A stretch of DNA of 64,000 bases from Rosa chinensis. Taxonomy: Eukaryota; Streptophyta; Magnoliopsida; Rosales; Rosaceae. The stretch is taken from assembly GCF_002994745.2 (NCBI RefSeq), contig NC_037092.1, forward strand, positions 21,229,001-21,293,000. The letters run 5' to 3'. The notes under the pieces are model-generated. The model was not told where the DNA came from. It did no database searches and saw only the letters and a program-made list of their open reading frames with translations. Shown one piece after another: positions 21,813 through 31,861 of this stretch. The translations under genes and the position numbers were made by a program. Numbering within the stretch: position 1 is the first letter of the stretch; each line of letters starts with the position of its first letter.

Positions 21813-22033
21813 GACATATTTCTGTCGACAGCATGTCGGCAGATCTGCCGGTCCATCAGACGACGAAGTCAGCTGCAAACCGTCGACCCAATGATCGGTA
21901 TACGACGGTTGAAAACCGTCGTCTGACAGCGTTTCATCAGACGACGCCTCGATAGACCACGGAAATGTAAAATGTGAGACGACAGTTTTAAACCGTCGTG
22001 TGAAGCCTTTTGTGTAGTAGTGTCAACAGTAAT

Positions 22034-22547
22034 GACCAACATAAAAAAGACCAAGGCTTTAAGGAAAGAATGAAGTAAATCTTTATAGGCAGACCTTTCT
22101 TGAAGAAAAGACAGAGGAGATTTGTCATACCTGTAAAATTTGAAGATGATGTTCATAAATTGTTCATCTGGCTGTTCAAAATATCAAGGCAAACACGACA
22201 AAGTAATATGCGTATAAACCCCCAAATCAAAAACTTTCCATTCAAATCCAATACATATCCCACATCAGAATGAGAGAACAACTAAAAATTGAATCAACAA
22301 AATCAAGGTTCAAAAAAAAAAAAACAAAACCCAAAATGGTGATATATCATGGTGGAAAAGCTGAACGACCGACAAAAACTAAATGAAACAAATTCGAAGC
22401 CATCGTAACATCACTGATCAATTTACTCAATTTCTGTTCAAATCGAGCATCAACTTTTTCCTGTCTCCCACTTCTTCTTCTTCTTCCTCCTCCTCTTCTT
22501 TTCTTTTCTTCTGTTTCAACAAAATCCGAAGCAAAAACAGGTTTTAT
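22034..22547. other. Flanking sequence without a supported gene
   Basis: Continues the sequence interrupted at 11,763 by the Copia element. It includes an A run at 22,312-22,324 and a CTT-rich tract at 22,468-22,510. No gene recognised. Confidence 0.4.
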
Positions 22548-22550
22548 TAA

Positions 22551-22881
22551 TGGCACGTTTACTTACTTGGAATGGAAAATAATCATGAATCGGAGACAAC
22601 TGGAATGGGAGAAAAAAGGAATCAGTATTGATTCCAGAAGAGTTGATTCCTAAACCCATCTCCCCCCCCTTCGTAATCAAATTCCTGAGTATTCAGGAAT
22701 CGATTCCTTATAAGGAGGTGGGACCTACACTCATTCTGATTCCTTCATGTGTTAGTAAACGCGAGAATACTTTTACCCGGAATCATTCCGATTCCTTTAT
22801 GTGTTAGTAAACGCAGGAATAAATTAACCCTGTAATCATTCCCTCTATTTTCATTCTCATTCCAAGTAAGTAAACGTGCCA
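22551..22881. mobile_element. MITE, PIF/Harbinger-like (TAA target)
   Basis: 331 bp with inverted repeats TGGCACGTTTACTTACTTGG at the left and its reverse complement at the right. A TAA duplication stands at 22,548-22,550 and 22,882-22,884, typical of PIF/Harbinger (Tourist-type) MITEs. An internal direct repeat (TTTATGTGTTAGTAAACGC and close variants at about 22,745 and 22,795) is present. No coding capacity. A second, truncated copy lies at 41,123-41,205. Confidence 0.8.
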
Positions 22882-23127
22882 TAAGTGTAATCAAACAGAG
22901 ACCCAGCATAGATTGAAAATTGAAACGAAGACCACCTTGATAGTTTGCAAGAACTGGTGTCAGTGTGGTGATATTAGTGGAAACAGAGACTTCCAAAATG
23001 AAGAAGAACCGAGAATCCTTCTTAGGCAAAACCGTTATTCATCAAAATATCAATGGCAAAACCGTCACTCCACTTTGTGAACAGTGATGAACAGGAAAAC
23101 CAGTCAACTGAGCTTTAGTATATTGTA

Positions 23128-23300
23128 TAGGGGTGGGCATTTTGTACCGAAAATGCGGTTACTGACCTGAACAACACTGAAAAAACGGTTCGGTAACCGC
23201 ACCGAACTAAAACAGTGTCGTTTCATGATCACATCGCACCGGTTACGGTTTCGGGTCATAAACCGCCCTATTTAAACCGACCCACACCGAATACTCTCAC
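23128..23300. repeat. hAT-like repeat fragment (GGTTCGGT family)
   Basis: Starts TAGGGGTGGGCATTTTG and is full of GGTTCGGT/ACCGAAC/ACCGGTTACGGTT motifs. It resembles the element at 51,515-52,340. No matching right end (CCCCTA) was seen, so it is truncated or diverged. Confidence 0.45.
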
Positions 23301-23489
23301 ATTAGACTTTCATGACTCGAGGAGAAGATGCATGTGAACCTCACAACCACCATCGGCTACCTAAATTATCCTCAAATTTCATAATATAAAAAATATCGAA
23401 ATCATCAAATTTTTTTTTTATCCACCTAAATTGATACATAAGAAATAAATACATCAAATCATCAAAATTTCTCTTGCCACAATAGCTCT

Positions 23490-24545
23490 TTGACGTATCT
23501 GTTTCTTATGTGTATCTGGATTGCTTCTTAGGGTAGCCGAGATGAATTGTATCAATTTTTTTTTTTTTTTTTAAAGTTAATTCACCGGGGACAGTGTTCC
23601 GCATACGTGCGGCGGCCCATCTCCAGTGCATTGCTTGGTTTTGTGAGTGGAAAAATTTAAATACATGTATCAATCTGTCAGCATCGCTGCCAGTATTGAC
23701 CGACCCTCATGTCATTTGGTTCTTTCTTCTTCCCCCATCTTGTAATCTTTCGCCCCTTTGATTAATTCGACTAGTTGCCTCGACTAGCTCTTTGATGAAT
23801 TGTATCAATTAGAAAAAAGAAGGTAATTCAGCGGGGACTGTGTTCCGCATACCTGCGGCGGCCCATCTCCAGTGCATTGCTTGGTTTTGTATCTGGCAGC
23901 ATCGCTGCCAGTATTGACCGACCCTCATGTCATTTGGTTCTTTCTTCTTCCCCCATCTTGTAATCTCTCACCCCTTTGATTCATTCGACTAGCTCTTTGA
24001 TGTGTCTATTTCTTATGTGTATCTGGATTGCTTCTTAGGGTAGCCGAGATGAATTGTATCAATTTAAAAAAAAAAAAAAAAGGGTAATTCACCGGGGACA
24101 GTTGTTATGAGAGTCGATGCACAGTCCTGTGTGACTAGGAAAGTTGATTAGAAATTATATTATCTTCGATGACATTCTCAACAGAATACCAGCTTATGTA
24201 GCTGGTGCTGCTAGAAATAAACGACATCCTGCCTAAATGAAACGCTGCGTTTCGACCCAATTACAAATATTAATTAAACTACGATATGAGTAATTTCTAA
24301 TCAACTTTCCTAGTCACACAGGACTGGTGCATTGACTCTCATAACAACAGTGTTCTGCATACCTGCGGCGGCCCATCTCCAGTGCATTGCTTGGTTTTGA
24401 ATCTGTCAGCATCGCTGCCAGTATTGACCGACCCTCATGTCATTTGGTTCTTTCTTCTTCCCCCATCTTGTAATCTCTCACCCCTTTGATTCATTCGACT
24501 AGTTGCCTCGACTGGTAGGTGGGATAATAATTATAAGATAGGAGG
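23490..24545. repeat. Three copies of a roughly 250-bp unit upstream of the ankyrin gene
   Basis: The block TGCGGCGGCCCATCTCCAGT, then GCATTGCTTGG, CAGCATCGCTGCCAGTATTG, CCGACCCTCATGTCATTTGG, occurs at about 23,610, 23,856 and 24,365. It is preceded by TTAGGGTAGCCGAGATGAATTGTATCAATT and an A/T run in two of the three. Copies differ by small indels and substitutions. The last ends 30-50 bp before the ankyrin ATG, with TTATAAG at about 24,530. The proximal promoter/leader region therefore looks locally multiplied. The third copy is split by the MITE at 24,102-24,347. Confidence 0.75.
24102..24347. mobile_element. MITE with about 57-bp terminal inverted repeats
   Basis: 246 bp. It begins TTGTTATGAGAGTCGATGCA and ends with the reverse complement; pairing extends through AGTCCTGTGTGACTAGGAAA and GTTGATTAGAAATTA. 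CAG is present on both sides (24,099-24,101; 24,348-24,350). The uninterrupted repeat unit elsewhere reads GGGACAGTGTTCCGCAT, which confirms a clean insertion with 3-bp duplication. The superfamily is unclear. Confidence 0.8.
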
Positions 24546-24575
24546 AGTACGTAGGAGGAGGCATCGAAAACCACC

Positions 24576-27063
24576 ATGGATCCTTACCTGTATGAGGCGG
24601 CCACGGGCGGAGATGTCAGCTTCTTGAGAAGAATCAGAGACGGTGACGTATTACTAAACCACGATCTTCTCCTTCAGAAAACGCCTAAAGACAACAACAT
24701 TCTACACATCGCCGTCGAATTCAAACACATTGAGTTTTTCAGACAAGTCCCGAATCATTATTCTCCATCTCTGTTTTGGGCGGCCAACAAAAAGGGCGAC
24801 ACTCCTCTGCACGTGGCCGCTAGAGTAGGCTGTGTTGAAATAGTCGAGTTCCTTATCGATCAGGCGAAAGCGCTGCAGATAAGAGGAGCTGATGAGGAAA
24901 GCTGTCATCGAAAGCCGCTACTTCGGATGACGAATTTAGAAATGGATACGGCTCTGCATGTGGCTGTGCGGTACGGTCATCTTGGAGTGGTGGTTCTGTT
25001 AATGGAAGCAGATCCTGAACTGTGTTGTTTGACTAACAGGGCAGATGAATCTGTTTTGTTCCTGGCTGCTATGAAGGGGTCTGCAGAGATTGCTCTTTAT
25101 CTGTTGAACGAGTCTCCGGTGTGTCCTTGTTTTCGAGGGACTAATGGTGTGACGGCTTTGCACGCCGCTGTAACTCGCAGCACGCTCACCAGCAAAGGTA
25201 GTTTTCTACATAATCCCCTTATATATGCGTACGCAGTTTATTTTCACGTTTCTTGGATTTGCTTGCCAGTTGTAATCTTGGAAAGGGTGAATTTGATTTT
25301 AAATTTTTATTCAACGAAAAGTTTAGGACCCTTTTTGGTTTTTCAGTAATCCCATACAATAAGTGAATAATTTCTATTAAAAGGAATGCCCTCTTTGTTC
25401 AAGTTTGGACTTCTAATTTTCATAGTTAGTAAAAACCATGACGTGTATAGTGCGTGAAAAATACGTACGTGTATTATTCGGACATTTTATCTTATAGTTT
25501 GTTGAAAAGTTTGGCAAAATATTTTTAATTAATTAAATAATTAAAAATATTAATTTTTATTCATTTTTGTTCAATAATATGTGTAAAATACGGGAAAAAA
25601 CGTAAAAATCTTGTATAGTACGTGTATAATACTTTGGCTTCAAAAATATGGGAAATTTAACGAGTCCCTTTCAAAAATATTAAGTACGGAAGTATTTTTG
25701 AAAAAAAACTTAAATACATGTTTTATTCGCTTATAATACGAAAAATTACTAACTAGGCTAATTTTAGTGGTTGAGATTATAGTACTGCTTAGCGCTAAGT
25801 TTTTCAGTGTAATATATGCTAGGCATTGTGAGGACAATGGTGTCCAAAAATCCTGAGATGATTAAAAATGTCGATGCACTTGGCTGGACACCGTTACACT
25901 ATGCAGCATTTAGAGGGAACCTTGAAGCGACTAGAGTGCTAATGCAATGCGATAGTTCTGCATCTTACATCTTAGACAACTCTGGAATGTCAGCTCTCCA
26001 TGTAGCAGCCCATGCCGGCCACACCAAAATAATGAAGGAGCTGATTCTGTTGCGGCCCGATATTTGTGATCTGCTGAATGACCAAGGCCAAACGGCTTTA
26101 CATGCTGCAGTATTAGGAGCACGAGTTAATGTTGTGGAGTACATATTGAAGACGCCTGAGCTTGCGGCGATTATAAACGAAGCAGATAAAGATGGAAACA
26201 CTCCTTTGCACTTAGCTACCCTTCACCAAAATGATAAAATCATAAAAGTTCTGTCTGGCGATCGGAGAGTGGACATGATTGCTATTAATAAGGAATTCTC
26301 GATGCCCGCCGACATGTTTCTTGGTGACAATATTGGTGAACAGGTATGCAACACAAAAAGTACTAACCTTTAAGTCATTTCATCCGTCTTTAAAGACTAA
26401 AAGAGTGTGCTTTCTTGATGTTTAAAGGAAACAATTCGCCGTGCTATGGTTTTGGACAACCTGGGGTGCTCTGTTGGCGTGCCATTTTTCCAACAACAAA
26501 TCAGTCGTGACTTCGACAAGTTGGAACCACTAGAGAAGGACACAGACAAGATCAGAGAAAACCAGCTGCGAGCTCGTCCGGATGATCGTAATGCCTTGGA
26601 AAGAGATGACACCAAACTACTTGTTGCAACGCTCATTGCAACTGTCACGTTTGCAGCATCTTTCACCAGCGTGCCTGGAGGATTTAAAGATGACGGAATG
26701 CCTATTTTATATGAAAAGGCCGCTTTCAAAGTGTTTCAGTTTTTCAATGCAGCGTCCTTCTACATCTCAATTCTTGCAATCTATAATGAATCAACTCCGA
26801 TAACTGTGTTATCCATCCATCTACCCACACCATCAAGTCTCATTCAGTATTCCATTGGAGGAATGGTGATTGCATTTTTTTCTGGCACATTAGCAGTGCA
26901 GCCGAGACGTAGTCACGGAAATTTGTTTGAATTTATATTTGGCACAACTTCGGTTGATATTGTGCTCACGGTGATGTGTGGCACTCTTTTAATATTAGCT
27001 ATCATCTCTTTGATGATGCCTCTGATTCAAATACGCAGGGGAAAGAGGATCCACTGGTTTTGA
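24576..27063 (+). CDS. Ankyrin-repeat membrane protein with PGG domain (ITN1/ACD6-like)
   Basis: Three exons: 24,576-25,197, 25,823-26,343 and 26,428-27,063, giving 592 residues. All junctions are GT..AG and keep frame (G|GC at the first, CAG|GAA at the second). Residues about 45-375 form roughly eight or nine ankyrin repeats (KGDTPLHVAARVGCVEIVEF, TALHVAVRYGHLGVVVLLM, GWTPLHYAAFRGNLEATRVL, QTALHAAVLGARVNVVEYIL). The PGG domain starts near residue 444 (KLLVATLIATVTFAA..VPGGF) and brings about four membrane spans to the C-terminus. Family members act at the plasma membrane or ER in defence, cell death and salt responses; the role here is inferred. The start ATG follows GAAAACCACC. The upstream region is triplicated. 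Confidence 0.88.
25198..25822 (+). other. Intron 1 of the ankyrin-PGG gene
   Basis: 625 bp, AT-rich, from GTAGTT to ATGCTAG. No ORF of interest; repeats of TACGTGTA/AAATACGTACGTGT are present. The acceptor at 25,821-25,822 is chosen because it restores GIVRTM in frame. Confidence 0.7.
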
Positions 27064-27121
27064 AACCATGTAATTTAAGCGCTACTTATTGAAGTAAGTG
27101 AAGTCTACCTGCACTCCTTTA

Positions 27122-27560
27122 ATTGATTGGGTTAAAATTAATATGGATGGGGCATGGGAAATGAACTCACCTAGTGCGGGTTATGGTAGAGTTTTTCGAG
27201 ACTAAAAGGGTGAGGTTCTTGGCCAATTTAGATATCTGAAGCTCAGTTGCAGCTGAAAAAATGGCGGAATCAAAGCTATTGAGTTGGCTTGGGTTTGCGA
27301 CTGGAAGCATGTTTTGTTAGAAGTTGATTTGTAGAGAGAGTAATCAAGTTACTGATGCTTTAGCTAATTTTGGTGCTTTATTGTCTGATATGATTGGTGG
27401 GATTCGATTCCACAATTTACAATTTCTTTTTGTGCTCTTAACCGTTTAGGTTTTCCTAATTTGCGATTTAGCTAGTTTGTAGTTGTTCTTGAAGAGGTGT
27501 ATCTCTTCAATTTTTCGAGGGGATTTTTGTCTTCCCCTTACCTGTTTTCATGTACTCTTT
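27122..27560 (+). pseudogene. LINE RNase H and 3' tail remnant
   Basis: Reads WVKINMDGAWEMNSPSAGYG, then VFRD, a stop, KGEVLGQF, KAIELAWVCDWKHVLLEVD. This is the RNase H domain of plant non-LTR retroelements (D..G..G.G.V.RD; E...I.AIELAW.....LEVDS). Several stops and a deletion are present. The text after it (FPNLRF, LEEVYLFNFFEGIFVFP) resembles the usual C-terminal tail of such ORFs. It begins about 60 bp after the ankyrin gene stop, so it lies in or next to that gene's 3' UTR. Confidence 0.6.
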
Positions 27561-27599
27561 TTTTATTTTTTTCTTTCAATAAATTAACCTCGTATGGTG

Positions 27600-28209
27600 G
27601 GGGCAGAGGCAGGAAGGTATATAAATGGGGGCAAATAAAATTCCAGGCTTTCGGTTCCTGGCAGTAGCAGCAAAGCTGTAAATAGTACCATTCTGCAATC
27701 TGCAGTAGCCGCAAGGCTACTATTTGGATATTGATCCTTAGCCACATGAAACAAGAGGAAACCTCCAAAAAACGGGGCCTAAAGCACTCTCTTGGGAATT
27801 AAGTCGAACAGGCGGTGTGCATTTTCATCCTTAGCTATATTCCACAACAAAACCAAGCTTGCGAAACCCAATGTTAACAAAGTAGTAAGAGAAGCAGCAA
27901 ATACATAAACATTAAACACGATAGTAACCCACCCAACAATTTTCCATTGGGTAGAGTGATTGAAAACTGTGAAAGATCCACCCAACCAAGTCTCAAAGCT
28001 TGGGTTTCCGATTAACCAAGATGGAGGACCGTCTAGAGACAGCTTAAGCTTTGAGCTTTTAGAGGGAATTAGATCGGAGGAAGGAAGAGGAAGAAGAAGA
28101 ACAAGTATTTGGATATTGATTGTGGGGGCAAAACGGAGACCGGCTCAATAAAAATCTAAAATCACTGGGGGCCACTGCCCCCACTCGTCCCAATGTGGCT
28201 CCGCCCCTG
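27600..28209. repeat. hAT-like repeat, right end recognisable
   Basis: Ends with ATGTGGCTCCGCCCCTG at 28,209, the reverse of CAGGGGCGGAGCCACAT. That matches the termini of the hAT-type element at 42,950-43,366. The left end and an 8-bp duplication were not found. On the minus strand 27,985-27,779 is open and very hydrophobic (VFNVYVFAASLTTLLTLGFA, then DLIPKRVL). I do not recognise it, and it may be a captured membrane-protein piece. Confidence 0.4.
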
Positions 28210-29233
28210 AGTTCTGTCAAAAAAAAAAAATGTGAAGTCTCTAGCTACCTGCATTACGTTATTAGTTTTCTCTGCAAGGAGCCAAGGAAACTTATATCAG
28301 TTCATGTTGATGTGCAACACATGAATCTATTCTTATTGTTTACAGTTGGTGGTGGAAGCCTAGCAATTATTTGCATGATAGATACTTTTTGTCATCATGC
28401 AGCTTTGTCCAAAAGAAATTAGTGTGAAGCAAATGTGCTAGCTCTGGAAAACATTAACCTAACTATCTGGAGTTGCTTTTGATTCTGTTGCTCTAGTTGT
28501 GGTCATCAGCTCTTTCGTAATCTAATATAGCTTCACAACACAAATTCGATTGTATTCTAATTCTCTCATCTAATTTGAAGGCAATTCTAAAGTAATTAAT
28601 TTAAGTATAGCTAAAAGGTGTTCAGTAATGCTATTATGGGTTTCATATTTTGTTACAGGACAAGAATTAATGGTAAGAAGGATAATATGATTCAAAAAAA
28701 ACTTGGGAGAAAGCCTTCAAGTCGGTTTTAAACATGTTAGAAAGCCTGAATAAAGAAGATTGGCAGCCACCAAGGACAAAGAAATGTAAGTTGGAATTGA
28801 ACAATTACAAGCTTATATTTAACACAATAATTACTATTACCAATAGAGCAAGTAATTAGAGATATTAAGTAATTCATTTTCCCTGTTAAATATATTTATC
28901 ATATAAATCAAATGAACATATTGGGAAACCTAAATAGCTTGAATCAAGCACTAAAATATCGAAATACATATATCATAGTGATTACAGACATTATTGTGAT
29001 TACAATTATCCTTTATGGGAGGGCATTATAATAGGATGTTTTCACTATAAATATTCGGTCCCTGTACCCTCTTTGAGACGAGCTATTCAATTCTTACCTC
29101 ATAGATAGATGGACCTGGATCCTCTCCTGAGCAAAGCTCTCTGCTGAGCTACCTGAGCTTTGAAAGAGATTGTGACACGTGGATTTTATTGGATCCAATG
29201 GCCTCTAACAAGCTTGGCTTTTCTTTTTCTATT

Positions 29234-29238
<5 letters not shown>
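28210..29238. other. Intergenic, nothing recognised
   Basis: AT-rich, no supported ORF, no clear repeat borders. Confidence 0.4.

Positions 29239-29239
<1 letters not shown>

Positions 29240-29271
<32 letters not shown>
29240..29271. repeat. (CT)n microsatellite
   Basis: About 15 CT units directly at the end of the TORTIFOLIA1-like fragment. Confidence 0.9.
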
Positions 29272-29274
<3 letters not shown>

Positions 29275-29592
29275 CCATCTTACCAAGAAGCATTCCGACA
29301 TGTTCCTCATGATACCTCACCAATGTACCCATCAAACATAATGCATTCCTTTCTAACAGCATTTTTTTGTTCTGAATCTATATCCAAAATACACGACAGA
29401 AATGGAGCAATCCCATCTGGGTTCAAGCATTCCCGCCATTTTCTCAAGCTCCTCGACACCTATTTGGTAAGTATCCCGATCAGCAAGCTTGTTCAGCGCA
29501 ACAACCACCTTTTGTTTGAGCTCGAAAACCACCTGTTGCATAGTGACTCTCCCATTTCCTCTTCCCTTAGCGTGCGTCTTCATCTTGATCAT
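29272..29592 (-). pseudogene. TORTIFOLIA1/SPIRAL2-like N-terminal fragment
   Basis: Minus-strand reading from 29,592: MIKMKTHAKGRGNGRVTMQQ, then VVFELKQKVVVALNKLADRD and TYQIGVEELEKMA. This is the first HEAT-like block of TOR1/SPR2 microtubule-associated proteins, which control helical growth. After a frame change near 29,430 the expected continuation (APFLSCILD.DSEQK.AVRKECI) is readable. After another, GTLVRYHEEHVGMLLGKMV is readable up to the CT microsatellite. Family length is about 800-900 residues, so this is a fragment. It lies on the same strand as the aminotransferase-like piece at 31,561-31,800. Confidence 0.7.
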
Positions 29593-29646
29593 CGAATCCT
29601 AACTCAATAGCCCCAAATTCCACCTATATATTCCCTCCACAATCAA

Positions 29647-31260
29647 TGATAGGAGCAAAAAAGTGTGACGATATTATTGATTATGTACCTCATTTTAGCC
29701 TTATTTCTCCCTTAGTTTAGTGTTTTGAGTCATTAAGTCATTTTGAGAGTCTTGTTGAGTGTTTGGAGTGAAATACATGAAAAATCCTAGCTGGATCAGG
29801 ACACTGTCAACTGTTTTTATGGTCTTTACATTTTAATTCCCTTTATTTTCTCTAGAAAATTCTGATATTCTCCTGCTTGTTGTAGGAAACATTACCTGGT
29901 GGAACTCTTCGAAACAGCAATGTTGGAGTCATAAAATAAAGCATTAAGATATTTGACCAAGCAATGAAGAAGGGAAATAAAAGAGAAAGATGTTTCAACT
30001 GGAAAATAAATAAGAGAAAGATGTTTCAACTTGGAAATTAAAGGAATTGCCCCATTATGAGAGGAGTTAAGGCCTTAAAGGAGATGTTTCAGTTGGAAAA
30101 TTAAAGGAATTATGATGCAATCTCATCCGTCCAATGAGGAAGAGTATGATCGACAAAAGCCAACCAATGCTCCCCTATAAATAGGCAACGTCCAGAATAG
30201 AATTATCATCACTTCCTGGCCAAAAACCATTCCAAGACTGCCCAATTAACTCCTCAAACCTCCATCTCCTACAAGACCGTGACCACCATCCATCCATCAA
30301 TCTACGAAGCTCTTAAGCGCTGAGTCAAGGATGCTCCACCACCATAGCAGAGACAAGTTCATCACCTTGTTGCTAAGCCGCTGAGGAAAGCTTCAAAGTG
30401 TAACTATGACTCTACTTATAATTTTTGTTTCGGTTTTGTGTGTTTGGATTTGTGAGTTGTGTAATTGGAGACATGAAATTTTTAGAATATTTTTATTAAT
30501 ATTTTTGAGATTTTCAGTTTATTATTGAGTTAATTTCGAGAATTCTTTTATGATGCATGTTACAATCTTGTGCCTTTTTACATGTTTAGGTAATTTTCAG
30601 AGTTAGGTTGATAAGTTTGCATGCTAGAATAACGGTGAGAGTTCTTGTGTGTTTGCTTAATTTGCCAAGAGTAATTGTTCTTTGTTAAGACACTGAGTTA
30701 AACAAGTAGTAATTAGTTCTAACGAGTGGTAAAAATCATGCTTTAATGATTAAATGATTCTGGAAATTACGTGTTAAATTCTATGTGTAATGGTTAATTT
30801 GCACGTGTGAGTTGATTTGAGGGTTAGATAATACTACTAGTTAAGAGAATTACGCTGAGTGTTTTCGAAAATTAGTAGTATTAGGCTTGGTAAGGACTTT
30901 TCCGATCCAAGCCTACATTAGAACAAATCAGATAAATGGATTGATCCGCTGAGGCTTTTCATTTGGGCTCTTATCTAGGCATTTAAGATGGGCACATTTT
31001 TGTAGCATGTTGAAATGGATTTTTTGTTTTTACACTTAGTAATTTCTGAGTGGTATTGGTCTAGGTTAGAAAAGTCGATCATTGTATATAGTTTTATTTG
31101 TTTTGTTTTTATTTTAAGTAGATTAGGAACCAAATTTCAAAACCCCCCATTTTATTCTTTTATTTGTTAATTGACCTCCCGGACTGAACGATCCCTGCTT
31201 ATCCTATACTGACAACTACATTTTGCAGGGTTAAATTGTGAGGCTATTTCAGCCGCATCA
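29647..31260. repeat. Solo LTR, 1614 bp (Gypsy, Athila/TAT-like)
   Basis: Begins TGATAGGAGC and ends CAGCCGCATCA. The 5-bp ATCAA is duplicated at 29,642-29,646 and 31,261-31,265. No internal region or second LTR, so it arose by recombination between two LTRs. CCTATAAATAGG at about 30,173 is a good TATA box in plus orientation. The long length and the end style (TTGCAGGGTTAAATTG..) suggest the Athila/TAT group. Confidence 0.85.
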
Positions 31261-31560
31261 ATCAAGAACCCCACTTCCAAACTATAAGAATCAAATCACT
31301 AAAATCCTGCAAAAATTGAAAGTAAAACAAGATTTCAACTACCCAAACCAACATTATTGATTCCCACACCATATTAATAAACCTAACATAAGCTATGTTT
31401 TCATTCAATTTTTGAATAAAAGATTTCGGGTAAGAAACCAAAACATTCCAACTAGATAAAGATCAAAACTCTCTTTCTCTAACTCTACAAAAACCACGCA
31501 AATTTAAGTTATTGAATTCATTAAACCCTAAATGCTATCAAAAACAGCAAACAAAGACTT

Positions 31561-31800
31561 ACATCCTAAATTTTGAACCAAGCCCACTTACACATATTGA
31601 CATTTAACTCCAGTGGAAACTTGCCCAGATGAACAGGAAGCTTCAGTGTGGTGGAATTAGAGCAAAATGTGGGAGCTTCGCCTTGTTCTTCCGCCATTTT
31701 CTCAAGCTCCACGATGGAAGGGGTGTCGAAATCGGGCTCGCCGACGGCTAATCGAATCACGGGGACTCCGGCTTGGCTAATCGGCTAATCGCATCCTCTA
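31561..31800 (-). pseudogene. Aminotransferase-like (plastid AAT/PAT) fragment joined to unknown sequence
   Basis: Reads VIRLAVGEPDFDTPSIVELE from about 31,760. VIRLA.GEPDFDTP is the signature near the N-terminus of the plastid bifunctional aspartate/prephenate aminotransferase. The text after it (KMAEEQGEAPTFCSN, LPVHLGKFPLELN) is not that enzyme and is not recognised, so this looks like a join of two sources. A short TAAG/intron-like border follows near 31,580. It lies just after a (GA)n tract, in the same arrangement as the HVA22 fragment. Confidence 0.5.
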
Positions 31801-31827
31801 AATCTTCCGACGTCGTCTTTCTGAGTC

Positions 31828-31828
<1 letters not shown>

Positions 31829-31861
<33 letters not shown>

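Larger units (their letters stand above)
16464..22022. mobile_element. CACTA (En/Spm) transposon, complete ends, carries host exons
   Basis: 5559 bp. The left end CACTACTACAGAAAA and the right end (reversed CACTACTACACAAAA) form inverted repeats of about 15 bp. The 3-bp duplication TCA flanks it, as expected for this superfamily. Both ends have subterminal GACGACGG/CCGTCGTC and CACACCACG motifs. No transposase-like ORF is visible, so it is non-autonomous. The interior holds exon-like pieces of an SF3B2-type gene (twice) and of a glycerol-3-phosphatase-type gene, a long AT microsatellite, and unassigned sequence at 16,680-19,270 with several spliceable-looking but unrecognised stretches (e.g. 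about 17,590-17,710 and 18,077-18,138). Confidence 0.88.
11764..22028 (+). mobile_element. Ty1/Copia retrotransposon with a CACTA element in its 3' LTR
   Basis: 5' LTR 11,764-12,051, primer site TTGGTATCAGAGCC from 12,053, gag-pol remains 12,186-16,147, a purine tract TTTAAGGGAGGGAA before 16,179, then the 3' LTR 16,179-16,463. The 3' LTR is completed by 22,026-22,028 after a 5.56 kb CACTA insertion. The 5-bp duplication GTAAT stands at 11,759-11,763 and 22,029-22,033, which proves both the element's limits and that the CACTA came later. By eye about 10 differences separate the 288-bp LTRs. Coding parts carry several frameshifts and stops. Confidence 0.92.

Noticed and set aside
28120..28422. 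100-codon open frame beside the hAT-like end
   Set aside because: It spans the repeat terminus at 28,209 and matches nothing known.
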